From an uncultured Bacilli bacterium (GTDB lineage: Bacteria; Bacillota_I; Bacilli_A; RFN20; CAG-826), in contig CALVUF010000002.1 in assembly GCA_944363525.1 (NCBI GenBank), positions 62,001 through 126,000 of the forward strand: a stretch of 64,000 bases of DNA. Reading direction: 5' to 3'. Under the pieces are notes generated by a model, which saw nothing but the letters and a program-made list of their open reading frames with translations, ran no database searches and had not been told where the DNA came from. This document shows, one piece after another, positions 33,162 to 44,500 of this stretch; position 1 is the stretch's first letter; the number at the start of each line of letters is the position of its first letter. The position numbers and the translations under genes are program-made.

Positions 33162-35030
33162 ATGCTAAAAATGTTCAAGCGCTTCCGGAATATCGATTGG
33201 GTATTCCTGGTGGTGATCATCGGCCTGACCATCATGCAGGTTTGGTGCACAATGATGATGGTCGACTATATGGCCGACATTATCTCCTCCATCACTTACT
33301 TATCCTATCAGACCGATCCGAGCCAATTAGGGAAGGAATTCATGACTATTTACAATTCCTTTGGCTCGTGGGACGCCCTTTTAAGCGTTATCGAATCAAT
33401 TAATCCTGACCTTGCGCCCATGGTGGCCAATATCGCCAATGCCTCGATGGGCGATATTTGGTTCAATGGAGGAATGATGCTATTGGTCACCGCCTCCAGC
33501 GCCATCATCCAAGCCATCATCTCGGTTTTGGCCTCCGCCATCGCCGCCCATTTCGCCACCTCAGTCCGGACCGATCTCAATGCCAAGGTCTCCCAGTTCT
33601 CCTTAGAGGAGATCAATAAATTCTCCACCGCCTCCTTGGTCACTCGCTCAACCAACGATATCGAGCAGGTCCAAATGACGATGCTGCTCATGATGCGAAT
33701 GGTCTTCGCCGCCCCAGTGACCGCCATCTGGGCCATCTGCAAAATCGAATCGGCCTCCTGGCAGCTCACTACCGCTGTCGCGGTCGCGGTCGTTGCCCTC
33801 CTTGTCTGCCTCTTTGCCATCATGATCGTGGTCTTGCCGAAATTCAAAGTCAGCCAGCGCTATATCGACCGGATCAATGGCATCACCCGCGAGAACCTAA
33901 GCGGCATCCGAGTCGTTCACGCCTATAACGCCGAAGGCTATCAGGAAGAGAAGTTCAAGAAAGCCAATGACGACTTTACCAAGCTCAACCTCTTCACCGG
34001 TCGGATGATGGGGCTTCTTTCCCCGGTCATGGTCATCATCATGGATGGCATTACCTTGGCCATCTATTGGTTAGGGGCCTCCTTGATCAACGCGGCCGAG
34101 ATCACCTACGCCGACGTCTCGAGCTTCACCATGCTGGCGACCCAGATCATCATGGCCTTCATGATGCTGCTGATGATGTTCGTCATGTGGCCCCGGGCCT
34201 CGGTTTCGGCCAAACGGATCAATGAAGTCCTCGAGACCGAGCCTTCAATCGAAGACCCGGCTGATCCGGTTTGCCCCAAGCGGCTCGGCACCATCGAATT
34301 CGACCACGTCTCCTTCCATTATCCCGACGGGGAGGAAAACGTCTTAACCGACATCAACTTCAAAGTCAAGAAGGGTGACGTCATCGCCATCATTGGCGCC
34401 ACCGGATGCGGCAAATCGACCTTGGTCAACATGATCGCCCGACTTTATGACGTAAGCGAGGGTACGGTCAAAGTCGACGGGGTCGATGTCCGGCAGATGA
34501 GTCAGAAAGACCTTCGTTCCCGGATCGGCTTCGTCCCCCAACGCGGCCTGCTTTTCTCCGGTACCATCAAATCGAATATCAAATTCGGCGAGGACAACTT
34601 AAGCGACGAGAAGATGAAAGAGGCGGCCGACGTCGCCTGCGCCACTCCCTTTATCGAGGAAATGGAAGGGAAATTCGACGCTCCCATCGCCCAAGGCGGA
34701 ACCAACGTCTCCGGCGGGCAACGGCAACGGCTTTGCATTGCTCGAGCCGTCGCGACCGACCCGGAGATCTATGTGTTTGATGACTCGTTCTCCGCCCTCG
34801 ACTTCAAGACCGACCTCCAAGTCCGAACCAATATCAAAGAACATTCCCACGGGGCTACCCGGGTCATCGTCGCCCAGCGGATCGGCACCATCATGGACGC
34901 CGACCTCATCATCGTCCTCGACGAAGGGAAAGCGGTCGGCATGGGCACTCATCAGCAACTATTGAAGGATTGCCCCACTTACCGCGACATAGCTTTGTCG
35001 CAGCTTAGCAAGGAGGAACTCGGATTATGA
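33162..35030 (+). CDS. ABC exporter subunit with degenerate ATPase site (partner A2)
   Basis: This 622-residue half-transporter has six membrane helices in the first 320 residues, then Walker A GATGCGKST, signature VSGGQRQRLCIARA and Walker B IYVFDDSFSALD with Asp at the catalytic Glu position. It is laid out like the subunit at 29190-31046 but read on the opposite strand. AAGGAGG lies ideally before the ATG. It overlaps its partner by four bases. Substrate unknown; no regulator gene adjoins it. Confidence 0.93.
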   Translation: MLKMFKRFRNIDWVFLVVIIGLTIMQVWCTMMMVDYMADIISSITYLSYQTDPSQLGKEFMTIYNSFGSWDALLSVIESINPDLAPMVANIANASMGDIWFNGGMMLLVTASSAIIQAIISVLASAIAAHFATSVRTDLNAKVSQFSLEEINKFSTASLVTRSTNDIEQVQMTMLLMMRMVFAAPVTAIWAICKIESASWQLTTAVAVAVVALLVCLFAIMIVVLPKFKVSQRYIDRINGITRENLSGIRVVHAYNAEGYQEEKFKKANDDFTKLNLFTGRMMGLLSPVMVIIMDGITLAIYWLGASLINAAEITYADVSSFTMLATQIIMAFMMLLMMFVMWPRASVSAKRINEVLETEPSIEDPADPVCPKRLGTIEFDHVSFHYPDGEENVLTDINFKVKKGDVIAIIGATGCGKSTLVNMIARLYDVSEGTVKVDGVDVRQMSQKDLRSRIGFVPQRGLLFSGTIKSNIKFGEDNLSDEKMKEAADVACATPFIEEMEGKFDAPIAQGGTNVSGGQRQRLCIARAVATDPEIYVFDDSFSALDFKTDLQVRTNIKEHSHGATRVIVAQRIGTIMDADLIIVLDEGKAVGMGTHQQLLKDCPTYRDIALSQLSKEELGL

Positions 35031-36838
35031 GAAATCAGCATTCACACGAGAACGTCTCCCGCGAAGAGATGGCCAAAGCCCTTAAACGGATCCTTGGGTC
35101 CTCGAAGAGTTTCCTTTGGGCTATCCTAGTTTCCGCCCTCTGCGTTTTAGCCGCCGTCGTCTTATCGATCTACGCCCCGCAGATCCTCAGCCAATTGACT
35201 GACGAGATTGCCGATAACGCCGGCAAGCGCGCCATTGACATGGACGTCATCCTCCGGCTGGGTTTAACCCTCGGGGGCTTCTACGTCGGCACCGCCCTCC
35301 TCAATTATGTCTCGGCTTTCCTGCTTACCGGGGTCACCCAAAAATATGCCAATAGTCTCCGGAAATCGATCGTCGAGAAGATCAACGTCATCCCCTTATC
35401 CTATTTTGATTCCCGCCAGATCGGGGACATCCTCTCCAGAGTTACCAACGACGTCGACTCCATCGCCCAATCGCTCGACCAGACCATCTCGATGCTCATG
35501 CAAGCCATCTTCATGCTCATCGGTTCTTTGATCGGGATGTTCGCCACCTCTTGGCAGATGGCCTTAACCGCCTTGATTTCCATCCCCTTGATGCTTCTCT
35601 TCATCTTGATGATCATGAAGCTCGCCATGCCACAGTTCTTAAAACGCCAAGAGCAGATCGGCATCGTCAACGGGGCGGTCGAGGAGAAGTTCTCCGGCCA
35701 ATTGGTCATCAAGCTTTTCAATGCCGATGACCGGGAAAACGGGGCCTTTGAGGAGAAGAACCAAAGTCTCGGGGCCACCATGTTCCGGGCCCAATTCTTC
35801 GGCGGCTTGATGCAGCCGTTGATGAATTTCATTTCTTACTTCGCCTACATCGCCGTTTTGGTCGTCGGGGGCTTATTGATCGCCTCGGGCCCGAAAACCG
35901 GGGTGAGTTTTGGCACCATCTCCGCCTTCTTGGTCTACGTCCGCCTCTTCCAGCAGCCAATGACCCAGATTGCCCAGGCTATGAACACCTTGCAGACCAC
36001 GACCGCCGCCTCGAAACGGGTCTTTGATTTCTTAGAAGAAAAAGAAATGTCGGACGAATCCAACAAGAAACGTTACTTCCCGGTCGACGAGAATGGCCGG
36101 GTCAAAGTCAAAGGCGAAGTCGAGTTCCGCCACGTCTGCTTCTCTTATGATGAATCGCGCGAGATCATCCATGACTTCTCGGCCAAAATAAAACCGGGTT
36201 CCAAGGTCGCGATCGTCGGCCCAACCGGGGCTGGCAAGACCACGATGGTCAACCTGCTTATGCGGTTCTATGAGATCAACTCCGGCGATATCCTGATCGA
36301 CGGCATCTCGACTAAGGACATGAGCCGGGAGGAGATTCACGACATCTTCGGCATGGTCCTTCAGGATACTTGGGTCTTCGATGGGACAATGCGGGATAAC
36401 CTCATCTACAATAGCCCTCGTATCAGCGATGACGAATTGAAGGACATCGCCAAGCAAGCCAACATCTATCACTTCATCCGGACCTTGCCGGGCAAGTTCG
36501 ATTGCCATCTCGAAAACGCCGGCTCGATCTCGGCCGGTCAAAAGCAATTGATGACCATCGCCCGGGCCATGGTCCGGAGAGCTCCGTTGTTGATCCTCGA
36601 TGAGGCGACTTCCAACGTCGATACTCGGACCGAGGAATTGATCCAGGAAGCGATGGATAACCTGACTAAGGGGCGAACCTCCTTCGTCATCGCCCATCGC
36701 CTCTCGACCATCAAGAACGCTGACTTGATCTTAGTCATGCGCGATGGCAACATCGTCGAGCAAGGGACCCATGAATCCTTGATGGCTCAAAACGGGTTCT
36801 ACGCCTCCTTGTATAACTCGCAATTCTCGTTCGAATAA
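35027..36838 (+). CDS. ABC exporter subunit with catalytic ATPase site (partner B2)
   Basis: This 603-residue half-transporter has Walker A GPTGAGKTT, signature ISAGQKQLMTIARA and Walker B LLILDEATSNVD with catalytic Glu. Together with the preceding gene it forms an asymmetric exporter like the pair at 27281-31046, and the two pairs are probably paralogues. AAGGAGG lies inside the end of the first gene. The gene is followed at once by a terminator. Confidence 0.93.
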   Translation: MRNQHSHENVSREEMAKALKRILGSSKSFLWAILVSALCVLAAVVLSIYAPQILSQLTDEIADNAGKRAIDMDVILRLGLTLGGFYVGTALLNYVSAFLLTGVTQKYANSLRKSIVEKINVIPLSYFDSRQIGDILSRVTNDVDSIAQSLDQTISMLMQAIFMLIGSLIGMFATSWQMALTALISIPLMLLFILMIMKLAMPQFLKRQEQIGIVNGAVEEKFSGQLVIKLFNADDRENGAFEEKNQSLGATMFRAQFFGGLMQPLMNFISYFAYIAVLVVGGLLIASGPKTGVSFGTISAFLVYVRLFQQPMTQIAQAMNTLQTTTAASKRVFDFLEEKEMSDESNKKRYFPVDENGRVKVKGEVEFRHVCFSYDESREIIHDFSAKIKPGSKVAIVGPTGAGKTTMVNLLMRFYEINSGDILIDGISTKDMSREEIHDIFGMVLQDTWVFDGTMRDNLIYNSPRISDDELKDIAKQANIYHFIRTLPGKFDCHLENAGSISAGQKQLMTIARAMVRRAPLLILDEATSNVDTRTEELIQEAMDNLTKGRTSFVIAHRLSTIKNADLILVMRDGNIVEQGTHESLMAQNGFYASLYNSQFSFE

Positions 36839-36845
36839 AAGAAAA

Positions 36846-36873
36846 GGCTTCCGATCGGTCGGAAGCCTTTTTT
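36846..36873. terminator. Bidirectional intrinsic terminator
   Basis: GGCTTCCGAT pairs with GTCGGAAGCC (small loop) and is followed by TTTTTTAT on the plus strand and TTTTCTTTT on the minus strand, between convergent genes. Confidence 0.9.
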
Positions 36874-36898
36874 ATGCATTGAACCGCGTTTTGCAGGT

Positions 36899-37513
36899 TT
36901 AACGAATGAAATTGGTGTGGGCCCCGCCTTCGTTTGCTAACGGGGTTTCGGCCTTTTGCTTGGCGATGGCTTTCATTAAGAAGACAACGTGATGGGCGAG
37001 GTTCCGCATGGTCTGTAGTCCTTCCTCGTCTTGGCTCGCTTCCCCCGGCGCCCCACCGAAAATATCGTTCCAATAGGTCGAAGTAGCGATGTTCATCCCT
37101 TTGATTGAGAAGAACTTGTTCAACTGATCGAAGGTCGAGACCGTCCCAGCCCTTCGGGCAACGGCGATGCCAGCCCCAACCTTGTGGTTCCAATCGGCTT
37201 TGGTCGAATAGAACATCCGTTGCAGATAGCTGAGCACGGTTCCGTTCGCCATCGCGAAATAGACCGGGCTCCCGACGATGATGGCGTCGGCCTCAATAAA
37301 GTCTTGTCGGGTCTCGTTAACGACATCGGGGATGGCACATTGCCCGGTTTTATGGCAATGCCCGCAGGCGAGACAGCCTCGAATCGGAAGGTGGCCGACG
37401 TTCAGGACTTTGACGTCGACTCCCTCCACTTCAAGGATTTTCTTAACCTCCTCTAAGGCAAGGGCGGTGTTTCCTTTTAACCGCGGGGAACCATTGATCA
37501 ATAAGACTTTCAT
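36899..37513 (-). CDS. NADPH-dependent FMN reductase / iron-sulfur flavoprotein family
   Basis: This 204-residue flavodoxin-fold protein starts with the FMN phosphate loop LLINGSPRLKGNT, then the Cys-rich loop GCLACGHCHKTGQCAIPD (about 46-63) and the FMN segment VGSPVYFAMANG. It probably reduces quinones or other small electron acceptors. AGGAGAGG precedes the ATG. It is a single gene between two terminators. Confidence 0.85.
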   Translation of the reverse strand: MKVLLINGSPRLKGNTALALEEVKKILEVEGVDVKVLNVGHLPIRGCLACGHCHKTGQCAIPDVVNETRQDFIEADAIIVGSPVYFAMANGTVLSYLQRMFYSTKADWNHKVGAGIAVARRAGTVSTFDQLNKFFSIKGMNIATSTYWNDIFGGAPGEASQDEEGLQTMRNLAHHVVFLMKAIAKQKAETPLANEGGAHTNFIR

Positions 37514-37533
37514 CTTCCTCTCCTTGACATAGA

Positions 37534-37559
37534 AAACCGCCTAGGGTTCTAGACGGTTT
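37534..37559 (-). terminator. Terminator after ftsH
   Basis: On the minus strand AAACCG-CTAG pairs with CTAG-CGGTTT around a four-base loop with one internal mismatch, ending TTTTC. The T-run is short. It starts a few bases after the ftsH stop. Confidence 0.55.
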
Positions 37560-37565
37560 ATTGAA

Positions 37566-39755
37566 TTAGGCTTGGTGGCCGCCTTCGGGGTTATGATCGT
37601 CCGAAGGTTTGTCAACCGGTTTATCCTCCGAGGTTTTATCTTCCGTCGGCTTCTCCTCGGCCGGCTTAGAAGTCGGCGTAGGCGGAATCAACGGAGTCTC
37701 TTCCGCCGGGGTCGCCGGTTCAATCGGCTTCGGCTCCGGTTTCGGCGGCAAACTCCCATGGGCGCAGAGGTATTCGATCTCCTCGGCGGTGATGGTCTCT
37801 TTTTCCAGCAAGGTCTCGGCGATCAAGACGACCTGATCCTTATATTTAAGTAAGAGCTCGCGGGCTTTCTCGTGGGCCTCCTCAATGATTCGACGGACCG
37901 CCTTGTCGATCTCGAAGGCAATCTGGGTCGAGAAGTTCCGCTGGGTCGAGTTGTAATCGCGGCCCAAGAAGACCGAACCGGTATCCTTTTCGTATTGGAT
38001 CGGGCCAAGGTCGGACATGCCGAACTCGGTGACCATAAGCCGGGCCAATCTAGTGGCCTGCTCGATATCGTTGCTCGCCCCGGTGGTGACGTCTTGGAAG
38101 AAGATTTCTTCCGAAGTCCGCCCCCCGAGCAAGCCAGTGATCCGAGCGATGAGCTCGTTTTTAGTCAGCAGGAACCGATCGTCCTCCGGGGTCATTAAGA
38201 CATGGCCGCCGGTGTTGCCACGGGGGATGATGGTGATCTTCTGAACCTTATCGGAATAAGGCAGGTTGATGCCAATGACGGCATGGCCGGCTTCATGGTA
38301 AGCCACTTCCTTCCGTTCCTGTTCCGACATCGAGCGGCTCGATTTGGCCGGGCCGGAGATCCGGCGGTCGATCGCCTCATCGATATCCGAGAGGTCGATC
38401 GCGGGCTTATTCTCCCGAACAGCCAGAATAGCGGCTTCGTTCAAGACGTTATCGATATCGGCGCCCGAGAAACCAACGGTCCGTTTGGCTAAGGCGGCGA
38501 AGTCGACGTCGCTAGCTAAGACCTTGTTCTTGGCATGGACTTTGAAGATCGCTTCCCGGCCAGCTTTATCCGGCAAGGAGACGGTGATGGTCCGGTCGAA
38601 ACGGCCCGCCCGGCGAAGCGCCGGATCAAGGACGTCATCCCGGTTGGTCGCGGCGATGACTAAGATGCCCGAGTTGGCCTCAAATCCATCCATCTCGACC
38701 AATAACTGGTTGAGAGTCTGTTCGCGTTCGTCGTTTCCCCCACCGAGGCCCGCGCCTCTTTGACGGCCGACCGCGTCGATTTCGTCGATGAAGATAAGGC
38801 AGGGGGCGGTCTCTTTGGCCCGGCGGAACAAATCGCGGACCCGGCCAGCGCCGACGCCGACGTACATCTCGACGAAATCCGAGCCGGAAATGGAATAGAA
38901 GGGGACGCCCGCTTCCCCGGCGACCGCTTTCGCGAGCAAGGTCTTGCCGGTGCCCGGAGGACCGATTAAGAGGACGCCTTTGGGTAAACGCGCCCCGAAC
39001 TTGGAATATTTATGCGGGTCTTTGAGATATTCAACGAGTTCGACCATCTCGGCCTTTTCCTCGTCGCAGCCAGCCACATCGGAGAAGCGGACTTTGCTGT
39101 TGGCTTTCCGCGCCGGCGACTTATTGAAGGAGAAGGCGGAGTTGTTCATCCCCGAGACTGACTTGTTGAGTCGGGAGAGAATCCAGAAGGCCAATAGGAC
39201 GGTGATGACCAGCATCACGATGGTCGGGCCCCAGGAATCCCACCAGGACACCTCAAAGCCATCAAGGACCCGGTAGTAGGCGTTAACGCCTTGAATTGGG
39301 TGGGCTTCGACGTATTCGACGCAGGATTGGAAGATGGCACTGTAATAGGCGTGTTCGCCTTTGACGCCATCGGCATTGATGTATTCAAAACCGGTGCCGT
39401 CGCCAGACCAGGCTTCTTCTTCGATCCGGACGGTGAAGGTACCGAAGCGATTATTCGCGTCGACATAGCCGCCGGTGACGGAGACGGCTTTATAGCCTTG
39501 GGTCACCTCGACCGCATAGACGCGGTACTCGGCCGCCTCATGGTTGAGTTGACCTTCCAGCTTGCCAGTTTCGTTATCAATGACTAAGGAGTAGCCGACG
39601 TTGTCATCGATTTGGCTCCGGGCCCATTCGACCGGTTTGCCGACCGAGCTAGAGACAATGAGCCAGATGAAAAGGCCGACCGTCGCGATCATGAGAATAT
39701 ATGGGAGAATCACCGAGAAGGCGCTTCGTTTTTGTGGTGCAGGTCCGTCGTTCAT
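37566..39755 (-). CDS. ftsH: ATP-dependent zinc metalloprotease FtsH
   Basis: This 729-residue protein has a first membrane helix (about 13-35), an external domain, a second helix (about 178-196), an AAA+ module with Walker A GPPGTGKT and Walker [10 protein letters not shown], a second-region homology RAGRFDR and the zinc motif HEAGHAVIG. The C-terminal 60 residues are rich in Pro, Glu, Thr and Lys and longer than usual. It degrades membrane and regulatory proteins. AAGGAG precedes the ATG. It follows tilS, as in Bacillus, though hpt is missing. Confidence 0.97.
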   Translation of the reverse strand: MNDGPAPQKRSAFSVILPYILMIATVGLFIWLIVSSSVGKPVEWARSQIDDNVGYSLVIDNETGKLEGQLNHEAAEYRVYAVEVTQGYKAVSVTGGYVDANNRFGTFTVRIEEEAWSGDGTGFEYINADGVKGEHAYYSAIFQSCVEYVEAHPIQGVNAYYRVLDGFEVSWWDSWGPTIVMLVITVLLAFWILSRLNKSVSGMNNSAFSFNKSPARKANSKVRFSDVAGCDEEKAEMVELVEYLKDPHKYSKFGARLPKGVLLIGPPGTGKTLLAKAVAGEAGVPFYSISGSDFVEMYVGVGAGRVRDLFRRAKETAPCLIFIDEIDAVGRQRGAGLGGGNDEREQTLNQLLVEMDGFEANSGILVIAATNRDDVLDPALRRAGRFDRTITVSLPDKAGREAIFKVHAKNKVLASDVDFAALAKRTVGFSGADIDNVLNEAAILAVRENKPAIDLSDIDEAIDRRISGPAKSSRSMSEQERKEVAYHEAGHAVIGINLPYSDKVQKITIIPRGNTGGHVLMTPEDDRFLLTKNELIARITGLLGGRTSEEIFFQDVTTGASNDIEQATRLARLMVTEFGMSDLGPIQYEKDTGSVFLGRDYNSTQRNFSTQIAFEIDKAVRRIIEEAHEKARELLLKYKDQVVLIAETLLEKETITAEEIEYLCAHGSLPPKPEPKPIEPATPAEETPLIPPTPTSKPAEEKPTEDKTSEDKPVDKPSDDHNPEGGHQA

Positions 39756-39820
39756 GTTATCTCCTTAAAGATGGTAGACGTCTTGAGGACGTAAGGCAAA
39801 GTTACTACATCAGGACGCGT

Positions 39821-39826
39821 TGTCAA
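39821..39826 (-). promoter_or_regulatory. Candidate -35 element for ftsH
   Basis: A perfect TTGACA lies 65 bases before ftsH. The best -10 at 16 bases spacing is only TAACTT, so the promoter is uncertain. Confidence 0.35.
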
Positions 39827-39842
39827 AATATATGCGTCTTTT

Positions 39843-41099
39843 TTATTTCTTTTCGGCAAATTTGATGCGGAGGACCGAAGTATGGTACTCGCGGAAATCG
39901 GCCTTATAAGTCGGCACGTAGATGATCTTGCCATCCTTGTTGAGGAAGACCGGCCAAATGGCCCGCAAGGCCAGCGGCATCTTCCAGACCGAATAGAGCC
40001 GGCGGACCGGTTCGAGGAAGCCATGGACGACATAGGTGTCGGCCGGCAAGACCGAACGGATGGTCAAAGGATAATCGTCTTCATGGATGTTCCGATCTTC
40101 CGCCCCCATGGAGAAATCGAGGTAGAAGGCATCGGTATCGAGGATGCCCGGCTTATCGAGGGTGACGCAGTAAGGAAGCTCATCGGGGTCATGGCCGATG
40201 GTGATGACGTCGTATTCCTTGATGACGAAGGTGGTCGGGGACAGTTTGTAGGTCAAGTTCGGCTGGGGGGCTAAGCACATCTTCCGGATGCCGGCGATGT
40301 CCTCGGCTTTGAGGTTGACCGCCGAATCGGTCTTGGAGACGAATTTGACCAAGGTGGCGGCGAATTCGTCGGCCGGCAAAGCGATGAGCCCCCGGATGTC
40401 GAGCTCCTCGCCTTCCTCAATCTTGGTAGTCATGTTCTTGACCAAGCCAAAAGTCTCGTCGTTGGCGGCCCGCATCTCGTTCAGGATGTTGTCGCGGTCG
40501 ATTTCACTGAGTTTGGAAATAACATCCCGGCGAATCGGGTTCCGGATATATTGGTCCTGGAAATTGGCGTCGGAAGCCGAATAGGGGACCCGGTGCTCGG
40601 CGTTGTAGTCGAGGAGGTCCTGCCGCGAGAAGTTGAGCAAGGGGCGGACGACGATCATCCCATCGACCGTCGCGACCGAGGCCAAGCCATAATGGGCGAC
40701 ATGGGCTTTCCGCTGCTTCTGAAGCAGATAAGTCTCAATTAAATCGTCCTGCTGATGGGCTAAGAAGAGGGCCGAGGCTTTCTCCTGGTCATAGATTTCC
40801 TTGAAGAAGGAATAACGGACGTCGCGAGCCCAATCCTTGAAATCGGCCCCTTCAACGTATTTCTTCTCTTCCGGCAAAGTATCGGTGTCGAGGCCGCGGA
40901 ACTCGATCTTTTTGGCCTCGCAGTAAAACTGGAGGGAAGAGAAGTCGGCGTTGGACTCGGCGAATTTATGGTAGTTGACGGCGCAGACGATGATCCGACC
41001 CTGTTCGTGGGTCAGCATGTCGATCAAAGCCATCGAATCCGGACCATAGGTCCCAGCCACTAGGTAAGTGGCGTTCTTCTCGAATTTGTAGTCAAGCAT
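39843..41099 (-). CDS. tilS: tRNA(Ile)-lysidine synthase-like protein with altered PP-loop
   Basis: This 418-residue protein lies in the tilS position between rqcP and ftsH. The PP-loop region reads AGTYGPDSMALIDML near residues 16-30, where TilS normally has SGGPDS; the Asp-Ser is kept but SGG is replaced by TYG. Other TilS parts are clear: LAHQQDDLIETYLLQ, VVRPLLNFSRQDLLDYN and YIRNPIRRDVI. The enzyme makes lysidine at C34 of tRNA-Ile2 using ATP and lysine and is normally essential. Its start overlaps the end of rqcP by eight bases. Confidence 0.85.
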   Translation of the reverse strand: MLDYKFEKNATYLVAGTYGPDSMALIDMLTHEQGRIIVCAVNYHKFAESNADFSSLQFYCEAKKIEFRGLDTDTLPEEKKYVEGADFKDWARDVRYSFFKEIYDQEKASALFLAHQQDDLIETYLLQKQRKAHVAHYGLASVATVDGMIVVRPLLNFSRQDLLDYNAEHRVPYSASDANFQDQYIRNPIRRDVISKLSEIDRDNILNEMRAANDETFGLVKNMTTKIEEGEELDIRGLIALPADEFAATLVKFVSKTDSAVNLKAEDIAGIRKMCLAPQPNLTYKLSPTTFVIKEYDVITIGHDPDELPYCVTLDKPGILDTDAFYLDFSMGAEDRNIHEDDYPLTIRSVLPADTYVVHGFLEPVRRLYSVWKMPLALRAIWPVFLNKDGKIIYVPTYKADFREYHTSVLRIKFAEKK

Positions 41100-41367
41100 G
41101 GGATTCCTCCTCTTTTGCGATCTCGTCGCTTAGGATCGCGAACATCGCCTCGGCCTGTTCTTTGGAAGCATAGGGCCGGACCATCTTCACTTCGGCTTCG
41201 ATCCGATGACGGCCGATGCTGATGGAGAGGCGTTGGCCTTCCTCCACTTCCGAACTGGGCTTGGCGGGTTTGCCGTTGATCAGGATATCACCCGCCTCGC
41301 AAAGTTGCTTGGCGAGCTCCCGCCGTTTAATCAAACGGCTGACCTTAAGAAACTTGTCGATCCGCAT
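41092..41367 (-). CDS. rqcP: S4-domain RNA-binding protein RqcP (YabO)
   Basis: From the ATG at 41367 the protein has 91 residues and opens MRIDKFLKVSRLIKRRELAK, the S4 domain of the YabO/Hsp15 family. RqcP acts with RqcH in adding alanine tails to stalled chains on 50S subunits. It lies between mfd and tilS, comparable to Bacillus. The 19 extra codons upstream are in frame but outside the family. The ribosome site is weak. Confidence 0.9.
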   Translation of the reverse strand: MRIDKFLKVSRLIKRRELAKQLCEAGDILINGKPAKPSSEVEEGQRLSISIGRHRIEAEVKMVRPYASKEQAEAMFAILSDEIAKEEESHA

Positions 41368-41520
41368 CAAGATAAGTTTAGCACATTCCCTTTTGTTAAA
41401 GGGAAGGTTGTTGCGTTCCCCCACGCTAAATATGTAGACGGGTTTCGCCCAATCATCACTAATAAGATTGGGATTACATACGAAAAGCCCGCAGAAAGAG
41501 GATAAGAAAATCGAAATCGC

Positions 41521-44500
41521 CTATTTGGAGGCGACCCGTGATTCGTAGGCCTTGATGCAGCTCCGCAGCACTTTCTCCAAGGTCTTGAGCCAATCGTCGC
41601 CCTTCCCTTTCTTGAGCCGAATGACCAATTTCTTGTTGGAATAGGAGACCGAGAGGCGACTGAGATAGGGGACCAGCAGATTGAACAGATCGTTCCCAAT
41701 GCCTGAGATGGCGGTGAACTCATTGGATAAAGTGACGAAGATGAGGTCGTGGTCTTCCTTGACCGATTCGAACTCGATCGACTCGGAGAGGATATCGACC
41801 CGGGCTTTGATGATGAGCAGCTTCACCTCTTCCGGCAAGCGTCCGTATATATCCCGGAGTTTCTTCTCGAAAGCATTCAGTTCAGCCTCGGTCTTGATCC
41901 CTTCCAATTCTTGATAAAGCTCGATCTTATCGGACTTATTTGCATATTCTTTGGGGATATAGGCATCGACGTCGAATAGTTTCTTATGCTTCGGCGGTTC
42001 CTCTTCCTTACCGTTTTTCTTCTCGGTGACCGCTTCGTTAAGCATCTTCAGGTAAAGATCTAAGCCGACCGAATCGATGAAGCCGGCTTGTTCCGGCCCT
42101 AAGATGTCCCCAGCTCCCCGGATCATCAAATCCCGTTGGGCGATTTTATAGCCCGAGCCCAGCTCGGTGAATTCCTGGATGGCCTGGAGCCGTTTCTTGG
42201 CGTCCTCATTCATGTTCTTCTTCGGCCGATACATCAAATAGGCATAGGCGATCCGCTGCCCCCGGCCAACCCGGCCTTTGATCTGATACAGTTGGGATAA
42301 GCCGAAAGTATCGGCATCCTCGACGATAATCATGTTGGCGTTGGGGATATCGATCCCGTTCTCGACGATCGAGGTGCAGACTAGGACATTGAGCTTCCCG
42401 TCATAGAAATCGGCCATGACCGATTCGATTTCTTCCTTATCCATCTGCCCGTGGACCACCCCGACCTTGGCTTGGGGGTTCCGCGAGGCGATCTTGTGAG
42501 CGGTCGCGTAAATCGACATAACCTTGTTATGGACGTAGAAAACCTGCCCGCCTCGGGCTAATTCCCTAGCGATCAATTCATCGACGACCGAGGGGGAGAA
42601 GGGGGTGACGTAGGTTTGAATCGGCATCCGGGAGGAGGGGGCGGTATTGATCTCCGACATCGGGCGGATCCCGACTAAGGACATCTGCAGGGTCCGGGGG
42701 ATCGGGGTGGCGCTTAAGGTCAAGACGTCGACTTCTTTTTTCTTTTCCTTGATCCATTCTTTCTGCTCGACCCCGAACCGCTGCTCCTCATCGACGATGA
42801 GCAAGCCTAGGTCGTGGAATTTGAAGTCCTTCGACAATAGGCGGTGAGTCCCGATGATTAAGTCGATCTTCCCTTCCTGAATCAGCTTGAGGTTGGACTT
42901 TTGGGTGGCTTCGGGAACGAGACGGGAGAACAAGGCGATATGAACCCCGAAAGAGGAGAACCGTTCCATCGCCACTTCGTAATGCTGCCGAGCCAATAGG
43001 GTGGTTGGGCAAAGCAAAGCCACTTGCTTGCCGTTATCGATGGCTTTGAAGGCGGCCCGGAAAGCGACCTCGGTTTTGCCGAAGCCGACATCACCACAGA
43101 TGAGGCGATCCATGATCTCCGGCTTTTCCATATCGGCTTTGATGGCATCGACCGCCTTCTGCTGATCATCGGTCAGCCGATAAGGGAATTCCTCCTCGAA
43201 CTGCCGTTGCAATTCATCGTCCGGACCGAAGGCATAGCCCCGCTGCTTGGCCCTTGCCCCATAAAGGGCGATGAGCCGATCGGCCAGTTCATTGATCCGA
43301 TCCTTGATCTTCTTTTTCTTCCTTTCCCATTCCTTGCTCGAAAGGCTGGAAAGTTTGGGGGCCGCCCCTTCCCTCCCGGCGTATTTCCGGACTAGCCGAA
43401 ATTGCTCAAGAGGGACGTAAAGGTATTCGTTATTCGCGTAGGCGATATGGAGGAAGTCCCGGTGGACCCCATCGATCTCGATGGTCTGGACATCGATGAA
43501 TTGGCCGATGCCGTTGTATTCATGGACCACGTAATCGCCTGGACGCAAGTCTTCATAGGAACGGAGGATGGTCGCTTCTTTGAACCGCGAGGTGAAGCGG
43601 GAGTTGACGATCCGCCGGCCAAAGAGCTCGTTCGCCGATAGATAAGCGACCCCGAGGCAAGGGACCTCGAAACCTTCGCTTAAACCGTGTCGGGAAAACC
43701 CAACCCGGCCGGCGGGAAGCGATAACCCCTCGACGTCCTCGAATTCGATTTTCCCGTCGGTCAGGAAATCCTTAACCGTCTTCTCTTGGTGGGGCTCGCT
43801 CAGGCAAAGGACGACCTTGTCGTTGGTCGAGAGGTAACTCTGGATGGTTGGGAGAATAGCCGAAAGCGATTTCCCGGTGACGGCGATCTTGTGGGCTTGG
43901 AAGATCAAATCATCGGGTTTGGTTGAAAACGGCTCCCCTTTAACGACGTGGGAATCGGGCGGAACCACCTCGGCAAAGGAAAGGTATTGATGGACCGAAG
44001 GCAGGCATAAACCCTGCAAAAGCAAGTCGGTTAAATAGGAATTCGCTTCTTTGGCCAGCATTTCCGCCGCCGAGGAAAAGGCATCGGAATTGCATAGATA
44101 AATGAGTTCGGGCCGGAAATAGGACAGGACCGAATAACACGGTTCAAGCAATCCGAAATACTTATATAAACCCGGGCGGTAATCGTGGTCGGAGAGCCGG
44201 ATTTTGGCATCGCTGGCCGTCGCCTTCAAGGTATCGTAAAGCTCCGGGGCGATCAAATTCTCGGCTTGGGCAACGCGGAGATCGATGGCCTTCTCGACCT
44301 GGGCTAATTCGATATCGTTTAGGAAGATGTCGGTCGCTGGGAGAATCGAGCAATCGGTTAGTTCTTGCTTTGACTCCTGGGTTTGGGGATCGAAGGTTCG
44401 AATCGAATCGACCTCGTCGCCCCAGAACTCGATGCGGACCGGGTCCGGATAAGCGACGGTATAGACGTCTAAGATGTCGCCCCGGGAGGCGAACTGCAAG

